From Owenia fusiformis (taxonomy: Eukaryota > Annelida > Polychaeta > Sabellida > Oweniidae), in the NCBI GenBank assembly GCA_903813345.2, contig CAIIXF020000005.1, positions 29,701,375 to 29,765,374 of the forward strand: a DNA stretch of 64,000 nucleotides, read 5' to 3'. How positions within the stretch are numbered: position 1 is the stretch's first letter; every line of letters starts with the position of its first letter. Made by a program: the position numbers and the translations under genes. Positions 12,154-23,959 of this stretch are shown here, one piece after another. Below the pieces are notes generated by a model. It searched no databases. It saw only the letters and a program-made list of their open reading frames with translations, and was not told the DNA's origin.

Positions 12154-12960
12154 CTACAATAACTGCCAGATTCTAACTTTTTGCATATAAATGCTTTGTA
12201 TAATATAAGTTCATTGCAAAATACAATGGTGGTGAAATAAGCATGGAAATACAAGAATAGCATTTGAACAACTTAAGAACTTCAGCCAGTGACTTTTTGC
12301 TTGTAAATGCCTTGTATATTACTGTAAGTTTATTAGTATTGTAAATATTGTATAATATATTGATGGTGAAATAAGCCTACAAATGTAAGAATAGCATTTT
12401 TACAACTTTCTAACAATTACCAGACTTTTTTCTGAAAATGATTTTTTTAAATTGAAACCAGGTACTGACATTTTGTCATGTTAATGCCTTGTTACAACTT
12501 CGTAGCAATTACCAGATGATGACTTTTTGTATGAAAATGCCTTGTTAATTATTGTTCAAGTTGTATTGTTCTTCAAAATTATTAAGGTGTTCTAAGAAGT
12601 TCAGATCTGACCTTAGATGGGAGATTTGATATTCAATGACCTCAAGTTCAAATAAGTCCTTGATTCAAAGTCACCAAATTTTTTCTCAGAAGTTTTTTAC
12701 TTAGATTAGATATTTCACCTTGGTTGAAGTTTTTGGATCCATTTTTTTTAAAATTGAAACCAAGTGCTGACATTTTGTCATTTTGACAATTGCCAGATGA
12801 TGACTTTTTGTATGTAAATTATAATGATGCATATGTTTATTGTACAATGTATTAGTCTTGAAATAGGCTCTGTATACAAATACAAGTATAGCATTTTGTA
12901 TTTCCTATTTGTTGTAAAACTAAATGTCAAAAATAAACTAGATATGAGATATACATATTT
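12154..12960 (+). repeat. Repeated segments in the 3' region of the zinc-finger gene
   Basis: Three diverged copies of a ~130-200-base segment start near 12160, 12285 and 12785. Each has CCAG..GACTTTTTG followed by TGTAAATGCCTTGTAT-like sequence, and each ends near GAATAGCATTTT. Two fragments of the hairpin-end family (about 12440-12492 and 12590-12790) are interleaved. AATAAA at 12932-12937 may end the transcript. Confidence 0.6.
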
Positions 12961-13202
12961 GCAATTGGTTCTTTATTATTATTATTAGGAGTTTGATATT
13001 CATCATACAGATATTTATACTAATATCTCCAAAATGTTGCAATTCATAATTGTGGATCAAAATCGCATATGCCCATCTTTAGGATTGAGGACTATTGTCC
13101 AATTGTAGACATAAAAACTTACAAACGCTTATATGAAAAACAACTTGCATCAGTATTGCTTTGAAGTTTCATCAACCCCATACATCTTCATTTAACCTTT
13201 TT

Positions 13203-14648
13203 ATGTCACCACCAAAAGTGGTGACATATTGTTATGGTCTCCGTTTTTTTGCGACGGCGGTTGGTGGTTGGCGTCCGGCGTCCGGCGTCTGGCGTCCGGC
13301 GTCTGGCGTCCGGCGTCTGTAACAATTTCTTACAACTTCCTATAACTTAACAAATACTGTTTAGACTGACTTCAATTTTTTTCTAAATCATCTACATGTT
13401 CTCAGAAGTTCAAATCTGACTTTAGATTTGACATTTGACCTTCAATGACCTTCTCAAGGTCTAAAAGGTCTTTTTTCAACTTGCTTCACATTGACTAAAT
13501 TTTTTTTCAAAATCATCTACATGTTCTCAGAAATTCAAATCTGACTTTAGATTTGACATTTGACCTTCAAATCTGACTTTAGATTTGACATTTGACCTTC
13601 AATGACCTTCTCAAGGTCAAAAAAGGTCAAAAAGGTCTGTTTTCAACTTGCTTCAAATTGACTAAAAAAAAATTTCAAAATCATCTATGTATTCTCAGAA
13701 ATTCAAATCTGACTTTAGATTTGACTTAAGATTTGACATTTGACCTTCAATGACCTTCTCAAAGTCAAAAAAGGTCAAAAAGGTCTTTTTTCAACTTGCT
13801 TCAAATTGACTAAATTTTTTTTTCAAAATCATCTACATGTTCTCAGAAATTCAAATATGACTTTAGATTTGACTTTAGATTTGACATTTGACCTTCAGTG
13901 ACCTTCTCAAGGTCAAAAAAGGTAAAAAAGGTCTTTTTTCAACTTGCTTCAAATTGACTAATTTTTTTTTTCAAAATCATCTACATGTTCTCAGAAATTC
14001 AAATCTGAATTTAGATTTGACATTTGACCTTTAATGACCTTCTCAAGGTAAAAAAAGGTCAAAAAGCTCTGTTTTCAACTTGCTTCAAATTGACCAAATT
14101 TTTTTTTCAAAATCATCTACATCTTTTCAGAAGTTCAAATTTGACTTAACAAGTTCTCAGAAGTTCAAATCTGACTTTAAATTTGACCTTTGACCTTCAA
14201 TGACCTTCTCAAGGTCAAAAAGGTCTTTTTTCAACTTGCTTCAAATTGACTAATTTTTTTTCAAAATCATCTACATGTTCTCAGAAGTTCAAATCTGACT
14301 TTAGATTTGACATTTGACCTTCAATGACCTTGAAAAGGTCAAAAAGGTCTTTTTTCAACTTGCTTCAAATTTACTTAATTTTTTTTTCAAAATCATCTAC
14401 ATGTTCTCAGAAGTTCAAATCTGACTTTACATTTGACATTTGACCTTCAATGACCTTCTCGATGTCAAAAAAAGTCAAAGAGGTATTTTTTCAACTTGCT
14501 TCAAATTGACGAATTTTTTTTTCAAAATCATCTACATGTTCTAAGAAGTTCAAATCAAACCTTCTTAAGGTCAAAAGGTATTTTCCAACTTGCTTTAAAT
14601 TGACCAAATTGTTTTAGGTGGTGACATTTTGTCATGTTAATGCCTTGT
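13203..14648 (+). mobile_element. Longest copy of hairpin-ended element with satellite core
   Basis: The left end is a hairpin, ATGTCACCAC-CAAAA-GTGGTGACAT (10-base stem), followed by a GC-rich block of GGCGTCCGGCGTCT repeats (13257-13320). The core of 13330-14600 is about nine tandem units of ~125-150 bases. Each unit has TTTGACATTTGACCTTCAATG, AAGGTCAAAAAGGTCTTTT, CAACTTGCTTCAAATTGAC and CATCTACATGTTCTCAGAA. The right end is GGTGGTGACATTTTGTCATG continuing TTAATGCCTTGT, itself with a TGACA-TTT-TGTCA hairpin. The layout of a fixed left end, tandem core and hairpin right end resembles Helentron-derived elements of the pearl/CvA type. That class assignment is inference. Confidence 0.8.
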
Positions 14649-14930
14649 TTAAAACTTTGACATAAGAAATGAAAAATGGCCGAAATGAATAGCTAGGCCT
14701 TTAAAAATTTGACGATTTGCATCATAATTTATGTATTGAATAATCTTACAATATTTGTGACATGAGTGAAATGTTTCTCATTGAAACCGACCACATGATC
14801 TATGGTTATTCCCGGTCATCTGCAATATCCACTTACAGTCTCGTTTTCAACCGAATACACCATGAAGTCAAGTATGGTAGGCTATGTACCACGCTAAAAG
14901 AAGGTTCTGATGTATAGCGTATTGCAGGTA

Positions 14931-15372
14931 CAGGGTGGTAAAAAAATTGGAAGCCCTGCCACTATTTTCATCATATCTCACCATTGCGCTGTAGGCAAAC
15001 ATGCTCAAGTAATTCAAAATGTCCTTATCTCGGGTTACTTTCCTTTTACCTGTAGGGATATACCGAAGACAAAGTGTACAAGAATGGCCTCATCGGAACA
15101 ATTGCAGACCTTAAAAGGGAGATTATCTGTGTCATTCAGGCCATAGGCTCTAAGGAATAAAGTCGGGTCATTGACCACGTGTGCAGGTTTGCATGCAGCA
15201 TGCAGCATGTTCAAAGTTCTGTTATATTGTGACTATTAGGCTGATGGTCATGTAATATGCTAGGCTAGTTGGAAATGGAATGTTGTACAAAGGTGTAAAA
15301 TATCAGGTAGTAATTTTCTATAATGACAAAGATATGAGGAAGACGCATGGTTTCCATTTTTTGACCACCCTG
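14931..15372 (+). mobile_element. CAGGGTG-type mariner-like element with transposase C-terminal fragment
   Basis: The ends CAGGGTGGTAAAAAAATTGG and its partner CCATTTTTTGACCACCCTG lie between TA dinucleotides (14929-14930 and 15373-15374). Internally, 15055-15156 on + reads GYTEDKVYKNG..IADLKREI in one frame, ending at a TAA. This resembles the C-terminal stretch after the DDE catalytic core of some Tc1/mariner-type transposases (a 'DKVY..... TI.eLK..I' pattern). It is a deletion derivative; no catalytic residues remain. Confidence 0.75.
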
Positions 15373-15374
15373 TA

Positions 15375-16450
15375 ACGGTATATTAGATTACGTTTTCTCC
15401 TGACTAGCCAAGATACAGCTTTACCCCATGTAAGATATTGCCATTTTTCATCCTAAGAAGTCACACGTGTAAGATGAAAAAAACTTCCTTGTACTCGTAC
15501 CTGTGCAAAATCGTCGATTCTTGAGGCGCTTTGATAATGTTTCTTTATCTCGTCTGCGACTCGATAAAGAAGAATCGATCATCAAAGCTCATCAAGAATT
15601 GATGATCTTGCACTGGTACTCATATAAGAACCTTTATATTCCAGTCATAGAAGTGACAAACGTTAGTGTTCATTCATGCTGTTGTTGCAGCTCTTTCATG
15701 TAATACAACTGTAATACATGTTACCGTTAACTACAATATAAGGCCAAATAACTCTCCGACAATGGACAAGAAATCCATTTAAAATATATTTAAAAAGCAT
15801 CGCCACAATAAATCCATTTTAAATATACAATGGTTGTATCTGGAAAGATATGCAACCGTTTCGTATATTCCCTGAGTAAAGTGAGAGACAAACCAATGGG
15901 CAGGATGGATGGAAAAACACAAAAACGGAAATTATTAGGAAACTTTCGACTGTTGGATTACACATTTGTCTTTTGTTCAGCTAAGCATGACGAAATTTAT
16001 AAAAAAAACTTCATATTTGCTGATCATGTATACGAAATCATTGAATTTTAGACAGTCTAAATGTAAATCGATACTCAGCCCTATGGTGAGAACACACTCT
16101 AAAAGTGCTGATCCTAGTTCTTTTATTATATTAATTTCCAGGGAAAATGTATATCATGCTTTTCTGAGCGTCTCAAATTTCGCGCATTTATTAATCATCT
16201 GAAACGCTCATGTAGGTCCTCCAAGACTTTTACCCCATCTGTATTTATCGATAATGTCCCCAATTTAGGTATGGTGGCGTGCACACCCCTGAAGTATAGA
16301 ACGTCTGATATGTATATTTATATGGTAGTGTTCATATATGATATGATGCTGTGGTGTTTGATTCCCAGGAAGCATCTTTTCAAGACCATGGTGATTTGAG
16401 ACTTTATACTTTCCAATAATGTCGAGATACACATCCCTTAAGTTTTTTTA
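15375..16450. other. Gene-free stretch
   Basis: Only short AT-rich open frames occur (for example 15503-15703 and 15830-16051), none with recognisable domains or paired splice sites. Nothing further is supported. Confidence 0.5.
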
Positions 16451-16452
16451 TA

Positions 16453-16953
16453 CAGTAAAACCTGTTTAATCCGAACGCCATTGGGACCGGCTAAAAGCGT
16501 TCATATTAGGAGGTGTTCACATTTCAAGGTTTTTGCATTCGCAATATTCCGGATTCTGAGGAAATGTGAACATATTCTCGATATATATTTATAGTTCTTC
16601 TGACCACATAGCTTTCAATGGCATTCCTGAAATTTGAAAATTCGATTCAAATGTATCTAGTCATGCTTGAAAGCCCCATTATAATTGACACCATTCTAGA
16701 TTTTTTCCAAAGTTTTGATATCATGACAATATTTGAGCAATTTTGTATGAAACATCAGAAATTTTATGAAAAGTGTTCAGATTAGACAAGTGAATTTTTC
16801 AAATATGACTGTTCACTGTTCAAATTGGGAGGTGTTCACATTATAAGTTTTTTTTAACATGGGCATCAATGGGAGGAAAAATTGAACCGAAAAAAGTGTT
16901 CAGATTGGGAGGTGTTCGGATTAGCCAGGTGTTCAGATATAGAGGTTCTACTG
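16453..16953. mobile_element. Tigger/pogo-like non-autonomous element
   Basis: The ends CAGTAAAACCTGTTTAATCC and CAGTAGAACCTCTATATCTG (right end reversed) lie between TA dinucleotides at 16451-16452 and 16954-16955. The motif GTTCA.ATT.GGAGGTGTTC recurs several times inside (about 16497-16515, 16816-16838, 16895-16920), probably subterminal repeats. Ends of the CAGTA.AACCTC type with TA duplications are typical of Tigger/pogo elements. No transposase remains. Confidence 0.75.
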
Positions 16954-17560
16954 TATTTTACATTTTGTAAACTTTCATCTACTGATGATATAGTCTCTTG
17001 AAAATTCTCTTCCTTTTAACATGGGAAATCCTCACTTCAGCAAATACTTCTCTCCAAGCCTTCCCTGTGCACAATACTCCTCAATGAGCCTCATAGTAAT
17101 GCATAGTAATTCATGGGATCTGGTTTATTATACTTTCATGGATTTTCCTTCTTTCAAAGTGCATACACCTCATTCAATAAACTAGAAGAATTACTTGGGT
17201 ATCCTTATAACATTTTCTTCATTACATGCTGATAAATATGAAATAAAGATTAAATTATAGATAAACAGAACTACAAAGTTCAATTAATTCGAAACCATTT
17301 ATTTCAATAATATACTTGTACATGCAGAGCCCAAAACCTTTGGAACTTCATCATCATTCATAAGATATAAGATGACCCATCAAAAACATTATTCGGGAAA
17401 TGCCAGCACATTTTCAATTGATTCCCTAAAAGAAATCTGCCAGGCTGGCTACTCAAAGTGGATATTATGAACATAGTTTACCATAATTTAAACAATTATA
17501 TATTCTCCAAATATATGAACTCCAAAAAGACAAGTGAAATAATTTGTTGCCTTATAGGTA

Positions 17561-17915
17561 CAGGGTGAGCCAAAAAAGGTAACCCATCCAAATGTATGTT
17601 TATTTACTCAGTCATTCAGCATGGGTTTAAAATCATATTTGGCACAATTAAACCTTGTTCAATGTACTTTCATTCTACTAAGTGCCATTGATTTATCCCT
17701 GATAGCCACAATTTCATGGCCATTTACAAAACATACTCAAAATGCCAAAATGTGCCTCACTGACTGGACATAAATCCTACCAGATTTTTTATCTGTAGGC
17801 CTATTTTTTACACTTACAACACTTAAAACATTGAAACAAGAGATTACAACACTAAACCCATGCAGGATGACTGAGTAATTAAGATTTGATATGGTTACTT
17901 TTTTGGCTCACCCTG
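17561..17915. mobile_element. CAGGGTG-type MITE, complete
   Basis: The left end CAGGGTGAGCCAAAAAAGG continuing TAACC is matched by the right end GGTTACTTTTTTGGCTCACCCTG. Both are flanked by TA (17559-17560 and 17916-17917). Its length is 355 bases and no coding content is seen. Family members sit at 7875, 14931, 21014 and 52348. Confidence 0.85.
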
Positions 17916-18289
17916 TATATAACTGACAGGGAGAGCTATCATTTCTTGACCCTAAATTTGGATTACCAGAACTCTTGAAATAACTCAAGCAGGTATTCAA
18001 AGTGTCATTGAACAAAGTGTCATTGAACAAAATGTCAAATTTTTTTACATGCAGTTATATTAGTGCATGTCATTCATATGCTCTATGATACAGTAGCAGT
18101 GGAATCTGTAAAGTAGGACACCTATAATAAAAAGTAGAACATCTATACTAGTGGAACACTTGACCAAGACCAATTGAGCTAATGTTAAATGAACCTTCAT
18201 AAGTACAACCTCCAATGAGGGACACTTTTTAGATGTACTGAAGGTGTTCAACTTATTACTGTTTTATTCTTCACTGAAAATACATAGTA

Positions 18290-18421
18290 GGGAGTTTAAG
18301 CTTGCATATAAAATCCAAATGCAAACCTCAATGTATGACCCATCACCCATACAAATGCATCATTTAAATAACTTCAATACACCTCTAGGTTGTGAAAAAA
18401 ACAATGCAAGCTTAAACTCCC
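18290..18421. mobile_element. Short MITE, 132 bases
   Basis: The perfect terminal inverted repeat GGGAGTTTAAGCTTGCA is flanked by TA on both sides (18288-18289 and 18422-18423). The reading frame over 18244-18435 simply spans it. Confidence 0.85.
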
Positions 18422-18596
18422 TATTAACAGGTTGAAAGTAACATAGATTTTATAAATAGAATACTGTGGATATGAATGGAATTTCAACAAAATCCATTAC
18501 ATTGATACAAATGAAGTTGATATTGGAGAATGATATTGGAAAATTTCAAGATTTGGCCTTTTCAATTTTTGACCTCTCAATTTGTAATGAATGCTT

Positions 18597-18954
18597 GGGT
18601 TAATTTGGGCCCGCTTTGATTTGGCAGAATAGACCAAAAACACTAATTTACATCTTCGCCAAAATTTAGAAAGGATCTCTGGGAATTTGATTTGGTGTGT
18701 TTAAGTCAGTTTTAACAAATCTAAAAAGGATAAAAGTGATAATAAGAAAATGCCACTTCTAAATTGGCTCAGGGGAACTGCTTAAAATATAGTAGTTGAA
18801 TTGTAGGAATGGGTGTAACAATTTATATTTTGTTCCAGTGTATATGGGAGTTGTGGTGTCAGAGCATGTTCAAGCCCCAGTGTCCGCCAAATTAAATAGC
18901 CAAAAAAGTGGCAAAATCGCCAAATGAAGTAGCGCCAAATGAACCCAATCTACG
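18597..18954 (+). mobile_element. GGTTAATTTGG element, copy 1
   Basis: It is related to 23493-23957. The left end is TTGGGTTAATTTGGGCCCGC and the right end is GTAGCGCCAAATGAACCCAA, then TCTA. Shared internal blocks are TCTTCGCCAAAATTTAGAA and an ATG-led stretch whose product keeps N-W-L-R in both copies. The copy is shorter and degraded. Confidence 0.75.
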
Positions 18955-20789
18955 CCACAAGAAATAATGAAGTATAGGCTATAGAAAACTTAGAGAAACT
19001 TCAAAAACTTAGATTTGACCTGGATTGTTTGAGTTAGTTTTAGACATTAAAGTTTCGATACTTTTTAATTTACATTAATATTATGATCCTTTCACTGACT
19101 CATCATTTAATGATGTATCACTTTTTATAGAACAAAGTTCAGACAATATTAAATTGTGTATTGTTTTCTTGTCCCATTCTTTCCTCTTGGTCTGATTCTA
19201 TGTCTGACAAGTCTGACAATTCAGAATCATCATCACTCTCCGAGGTGTTGTCAACAATTGTTTCATCAAGCATAGGCCTCATCATTAAAGAAAGGTAAAC
19301 CCACCAATCCTTTCATATATGTAGCATCGTTGATATTGTTTACATCCATTTCCATTCCTACATTTCCATTTGTATCTTTAGACTTGTAATATAATAGAAA
19401 TTGTTTTATTTCTTTTTTAAGGAGGACATCTTCCTCTTTAAGTCTTTCAAATGATTCTTTCTTATTAACAAGGTCTCTTTTCTTCCCCAGAGTAATGTCT
19501 GACCTCCATGGGAAATCAGCTTTCAGAATACATCCCATTTCGGTTGAATTTATTTGTACTTCATTTTCTATATCTTGTGCGGCAATGTTGTATATTTCCA
19601 ACTGCATTCTCAATTGCTTTCTTTGTCTTTTGGTTGGCCCTTCTCAGCTTGTGGCGTTCCTTACTTGTCTCTGAAAAATTCAAACAACCAAGTTCCTGAA
19701 TATGTTAATCTTGTATTGATGGGATATCATACATTGTAATGTCTAAAACTAACCATTATTGCAGTATTAATGCTCATCCCCTAATAAGCGCCCACCCCAC
19801 TTTCAAGGCTTAGATGCAAATCCACTGTACCTATTTCCAAAAAACATAATCACATTATACTAGAATGATACTATTGTGATTGTTCAGAGGGAACAAATGT
19901 TTCACTTTGTAATAACTAGGAAAGCAAATCATATAAATATAAATAAATAACATATAAATAAATCATAAGATAGCTTACCGGTAACTATTCTTGTAATAGG
20001 GTCTGGTTGTCCATTGTTTAAAGCATTGAAAACATCTTCTTGTTTTCTCAGCTGAAAATATTCTACCTATTTGTAGAATCTGGAAAAGGTGAAAAATTAT
20101 ATAAAACTACAAATCAGCAACTCCATGGAGTAGCAAATCCCAATGAACACTGCATACATGAATCTGTAAATGGCTCAATGTAATATTTAAAATCTATTCT
20201 AACCTTTATTAAATTGGCAGATATTCCATTTAAGAGTTTCAAAGGCACAAATGATAGACATTAGAATGTTTGAGAGTATTATGTAATCTTAATTTGAAAA
20301 TGACAACTGCAACAACAACAAAAATTCGACAAACAATGGAGCATGTTGTTAGGTCATCACATGATATATCCTACCTTGAACATGATCAAGTATATCTTGC
20401 TTCATTTCAATGAGGTCATATTCCTTGTACTTGGCAAGGTCTTCTTCAGCCTCAGCAACCATTTTCTCACCTATTTGAAATAAAAAGTTTTGACATACAG
20501 GCCAAAAATTGCTAGCAAAGGATTGTTTCCTGCATATACATCCAGGGGTTCCACTAGAATGAAAACAGCAGGCAATATTAATGGAAATCATAAATTCAAC
20601 ATGGAAAAGTTGAAAAGTCCCTCAAAACAATGGGCGATTATATGAAAACAACTGCTGAAAATCACTTGTTGCCTGCTGCTAATGAAGTCCCTGTACATCT
20701 ATTCCTGGTTTTCTATACATTTGAAAAATATGACAAATAAAGGATTAACACAGGGAACTCTGAACTCTAGCTCAAATTATTACAATGTA

Positions 20790-20967
20790 AAGTAAAACCC
20801 ATCTGAGTGGACACATCTCTCAAGTGAACACCTGTATCTAGTTAACACCCTTCCTCTCCCCACATACTCTACTGACTTTTGTAGAAATTATCCTCTCTGG
20901 AGTGAACAGCTACAAACCCTGAACGTTTTCTCAGTAAAAAAATGTTCAATATACACAGGTTTTACTG
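20790..20967. mobile_element. Short Tigger-like MITE
   Basis: The left end AAGTAAAACCCATCTGAGTG and the right end ACACAGGTTTTACTG lie between TA dinucleotides. The interior (AAGTGAACACCTGTA..ACATACTCTACTGAC..TAGAAATTATCC) is shared with 32261-32624, so these are two copies of one family. It lies in an intron of the KDZ relic. Confidence 0.75.
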
Positions 20968-21013
20968 TAGTTGATAATGTGCAGTTCTTTCTGTTTCAAA
21001 CATATTCCAGTTA

Positions 21014-21322
21014 CAGGGTGATCCTGATGTAACTTCAAAGATATTGCATTTCCATACTGAATCTCAAACAAAACTAAGTGTATACAAAATATAGAGTCTA
21101 TTTTTGATTGGTTGATTTTGAAAGATTATTCTAATTTATTCAGCCTATCAAGTCGAGAGTTTTATTTACCCCATATGACATCACGATGGGTTACCATGGT
21201 AACCATGAAACGAATTACATTGTTAACTAAGAAATTTTTGTGGAAAATCTGTTTTAAGTTTCAAGATGACTGTCAAGTAGAATTGAATTGACAAAACCTT
21301 TGAAGTTACATCTGGATCAATT
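21014..21322. mobile_element. CAGGGTG-type MITE with decayed right end
   Basis: The left end CAGGGTGATCCTGATGTAAC, then TTCAAAG, is mirrored by CTTTGAAGTTACATCTGGATCA at the right, where the terminal CACCCTG is lost. It lies within the KDZ relic. Confidence 0.65.
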
Positions 21323-21534
21323 TATATAAAGATACCTTCCTATATCTTCGAGTTAAATACTCCAGGAGCGACTTCACTTTCTTCATTCCCCAAAATGAAA
21401 CGAGACGTGTGATCACCTCCTCTCTTCCTATAAAAGTGAGGCAAAGAAATGTGTAAATCATTGGATGTTGTCCAAGCACCCTTCTTCCAATCACCACCCC
21501 ACATTATCTGAATTACATATGTTCAGTTTTGTAA

Positions 21535-21614
21535 CTGGATGATCAGGAGCTTGATATAGCAAAATACATACTGCCGATAGGAATTTTGACCACCTCCAGC
21601 TCCTGATCATCCAG
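21535..21614. repeat. 80-base perfect-ended palindromic element
   Basis: CTGGATGATCAGGAGCT at the left is exactly reverse-complemented at the right (AGCTCCTGATCATCCAG). A 46-base spacer separates the arms. It is probably a very short MITE. Confidence 0.75.
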
Positions 21615-22780
21615 TATTTGTTTTTTATGCACTTCTCAATCAAGATACTGAGTGTACATCTTTAAGAATTTCTGGTTTTCTTAAAACTCAAGATGGCGTC
21701 CTATACACCAAACAAAAACAAAAAACGTTGTACCAGGAATTTTCTTTTTCATTTAATATAGTTTTTGTACTGTATATGTTATGCTTTGCTGTATATTCCA
21801 TATCATTGAAGCTAATAATAAAAAGGTATTCTCAGTATTCAAAAAAGGAACACTTATATACCAAGAATATATAAGACTATATATTGTAGTTAAATACTTT
21901 TTCTTACCTGGCATGTAGAAGAATGGCTTGGCCATAGGAGTGCATACAGTGTGCATAAGCGAATATCTCCCCTTGGAACATGTTTAGAAGTTTAGGAGGT
22001 ATAACATGTCTGCATGTAGAGCCAAATACACCAGTTTGGTCAAGACGTGCCATCCTATGCGAGCTCTCTTTAGCAGCTTTCCAGTGGCTTTGTCCACAAA
22101 CATCAACTTCTGAGTTCTACAAAAAGAATATAGCACTTATTTTGAACACAACTAAATGAAACATTTCATATTTTTCAATAAATATAGTTTTATCCATTGT
22201 GCATATATATCTCTTACATTAAAGTCAATAATTTGCCCAGATAATCGTGGCAAGATTTTGTCACACTTTCATATGGATGGATGGAGGGTTTCACTTTATC
22301 CCAACCAAACTTTGTTAGCTTGGATAATAAAGGTATGAATACATGTTAATTGCTTTCATATTTATGGTATTAGAATGAGTTTTTCTACTTTAATAGGCCA
22401 TGAAATGAATTCTCTGATATTTAACAGAGAATCTACTTTTTAAGGCCCAATGTCTTTTGTTATTAAATTTACTTACAGGGGTAAGATCATTGCTGATCTT
22501 TTTAAGATGACATACTGGTCGACTTCTTCATCTGGGGTGAACAGTTCAGATTCAAAATATGATTTTCTTTCTCCCCTAATAAAAAAAATAATAAAAAACA
22601 AATCATAGAAACAATCAGGATGAAAAACAATATAATGAATAACAGGATATCTGTTGTAAGATATGTGATGTGTTAACATTCCTAACTTATACATTTTTAT
22701 GCCATCAAGTATTCACATATCATCACATATGAAAAAAATAAAACAGTCCATTGGTTTTTGAGTTTTGGCAATAATCATAG

Positions 22781-22914
22781 ACAAGGCATTAACATGCAAA
22801 CTGTCACCACCTGTCATTTGTTACAGACAGCAACTGCCGAACACCAACCACTGAACACCGACCACTGAACACCAAACACAAAAAAAGTTGGTGACCATAA
22901 CAATATGTCACATG
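22781..22914 (-). mobile_element. Short copy of hairpin-ended family without satellite core
   Basis: In reverse orientation it shows the right end (ACAAGGCATTAACATG..TGTCACCACC) joined by only about 100 bases to the left-end region (..GACCATAACAATATGTCAC). The central part carries GAACACC..CCACTGA repeats in place of the GGCGTCCG repeats of the long copy. The 27187-27314 copy has the same short layout. Confidence 0.75.
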
Positions 22915-23492
22915 CAAGACTGCTTAAAAACCCACACACTAATTACATGCTCAGCCTTTTTATCTTCATATTTCCATCAATCATAATAGAATGGGTACTT
23001 AAATCACTTAACATACCTTAAGAATATCTATCTTTGACTGTGGTTTGTTTGTTGGTTGTCTTGGAACCCAAGCAGGATTGCTACTATTCCAAATAATATC
23101 AAAGAGTGGTTCTGGCTGTATTCTCGATATTGAGGGATATAATGGCTAGCCATCTTCATCCACACAGTCAAGGTCTTTAGAGGCAACTTTCTTAAAGTTT
23201 TCAATCGTAAAGGGCCCATTGTCTTTGATGTACCATGTCCAAAAATTCACTGTGTCTCCAGTTTTTTGAGTCCTCCAATATGCATCAGCAACAAGCCTTC
23301 GCTGTGATAAGGTGCCTATTTCATGCTCATGCTTATCATCATACTTCACGCCACGCTTGATTCTGGAATACAAACATTCATCTTTAACTTTTAATTACGG
23401 ACAGATTTATAATAATGGGAGGCTTATAGGCATCAATGTTCAGTATAAATTTCCACTGGATTTTAAATATTTTTTGAACCATTAGTAAGATA

Positions 23493-23957
23493 CTGTAGAT
23501 TTGGTTAATTTGGTGCCCGCTTTAATTTGGCGAATTTGGCGAAATTGTAAAATTCGGCAATATAAATCTTCGCCAAAATTTAGAATGAATCCCCGGGAAT
23601 TATCTAGGGTATTTTGTCCAGTGTATTTAGGTCACTTCCGGTTAAGTTTTTTCCAAAAATATGAAAAAAAGTCTCATAAATTGGCTCAGAACTGGTCAGT
23701 CAACCATTAATACTCAGGGAAAAACTAGAAAGAAAAAGCGCGGTATAGTAGCAACATCGATCGAAGTGCAAAATGTAAAGGTTGATCTCACAAAAATGTA
23801 CAAACATGGTGAATATCGCCAGTGGTCCTCAAAAGAAAAAATGAACATAGCCAAACATGCCCAATTTTTTGCATATCCGCCAAATTAAATAGCCGCCAAT
23901 ATGCCAAAAATGGCAAAATCGTCAAATTAAGTAGCGCCAAATTAACCCAATCTACAG
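23493..23957 (+). mobile_element. GGTTAATTTGG element, copy 2, with short ORF
   Basis: The ends CTGTAGATTTGGTTAATTTGG and CCAAATTAACCCAATCTACAG are inverted repeats of about 20 bases, each next to TA (23491-23492 and 23958-23959). An ATG at 23661 opens a 75-codon frame (KKSLINWLRTGQ..KMYKHGEYRQWSSKEK) whose stop falls in the right terminal repeat. The N-W-L-R stretch is conserved in the copy at 18597. Possibly it is a transposase N-terminal remnant; the family is not recognised. Confidence 0.75.
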
Positions 23958-23959
23958 TA

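Larger units (their letters stand above)
19270..23362 (-). pseudogene. KDZ (Zisupton-type) transposase gene, spliced and broken
   Basis: Reading the - strand, exon-like blocks bounded by AG/GT are 23362-23017, 22575-22477, about 22116-21907, about 20471-20373, about 20065-19979 and about 19670-19270. Block 1 reads YPSISRIQPEPLFDIIW. Block 3 reads SEVDVCGQSHWKAAKESS, then GVFGSTCRHVIPPKLLNMF-QGE-IFAYAH, matching the KDZ core pattern in which a Cys-x-His-rich 'GvfG..CRH......GE..aY' stretch is conserved. The last block ends with KADFPWRSD and EEDVLLKKEIKQFLLYY, like KDZ C-termini. Damage: an in-frame TAG inside block 1 (DEDG-stop-PLYPS), phase mismatch around block 2, and a frame change within the last block near RKQLRMQ. 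A block around 21490-21330 is uncertain. The 5' part upstream of 23362 was not found and is replaced by nested transposons. It is probably a fossil cut-and-paste transposase. Confidence 0.75.
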
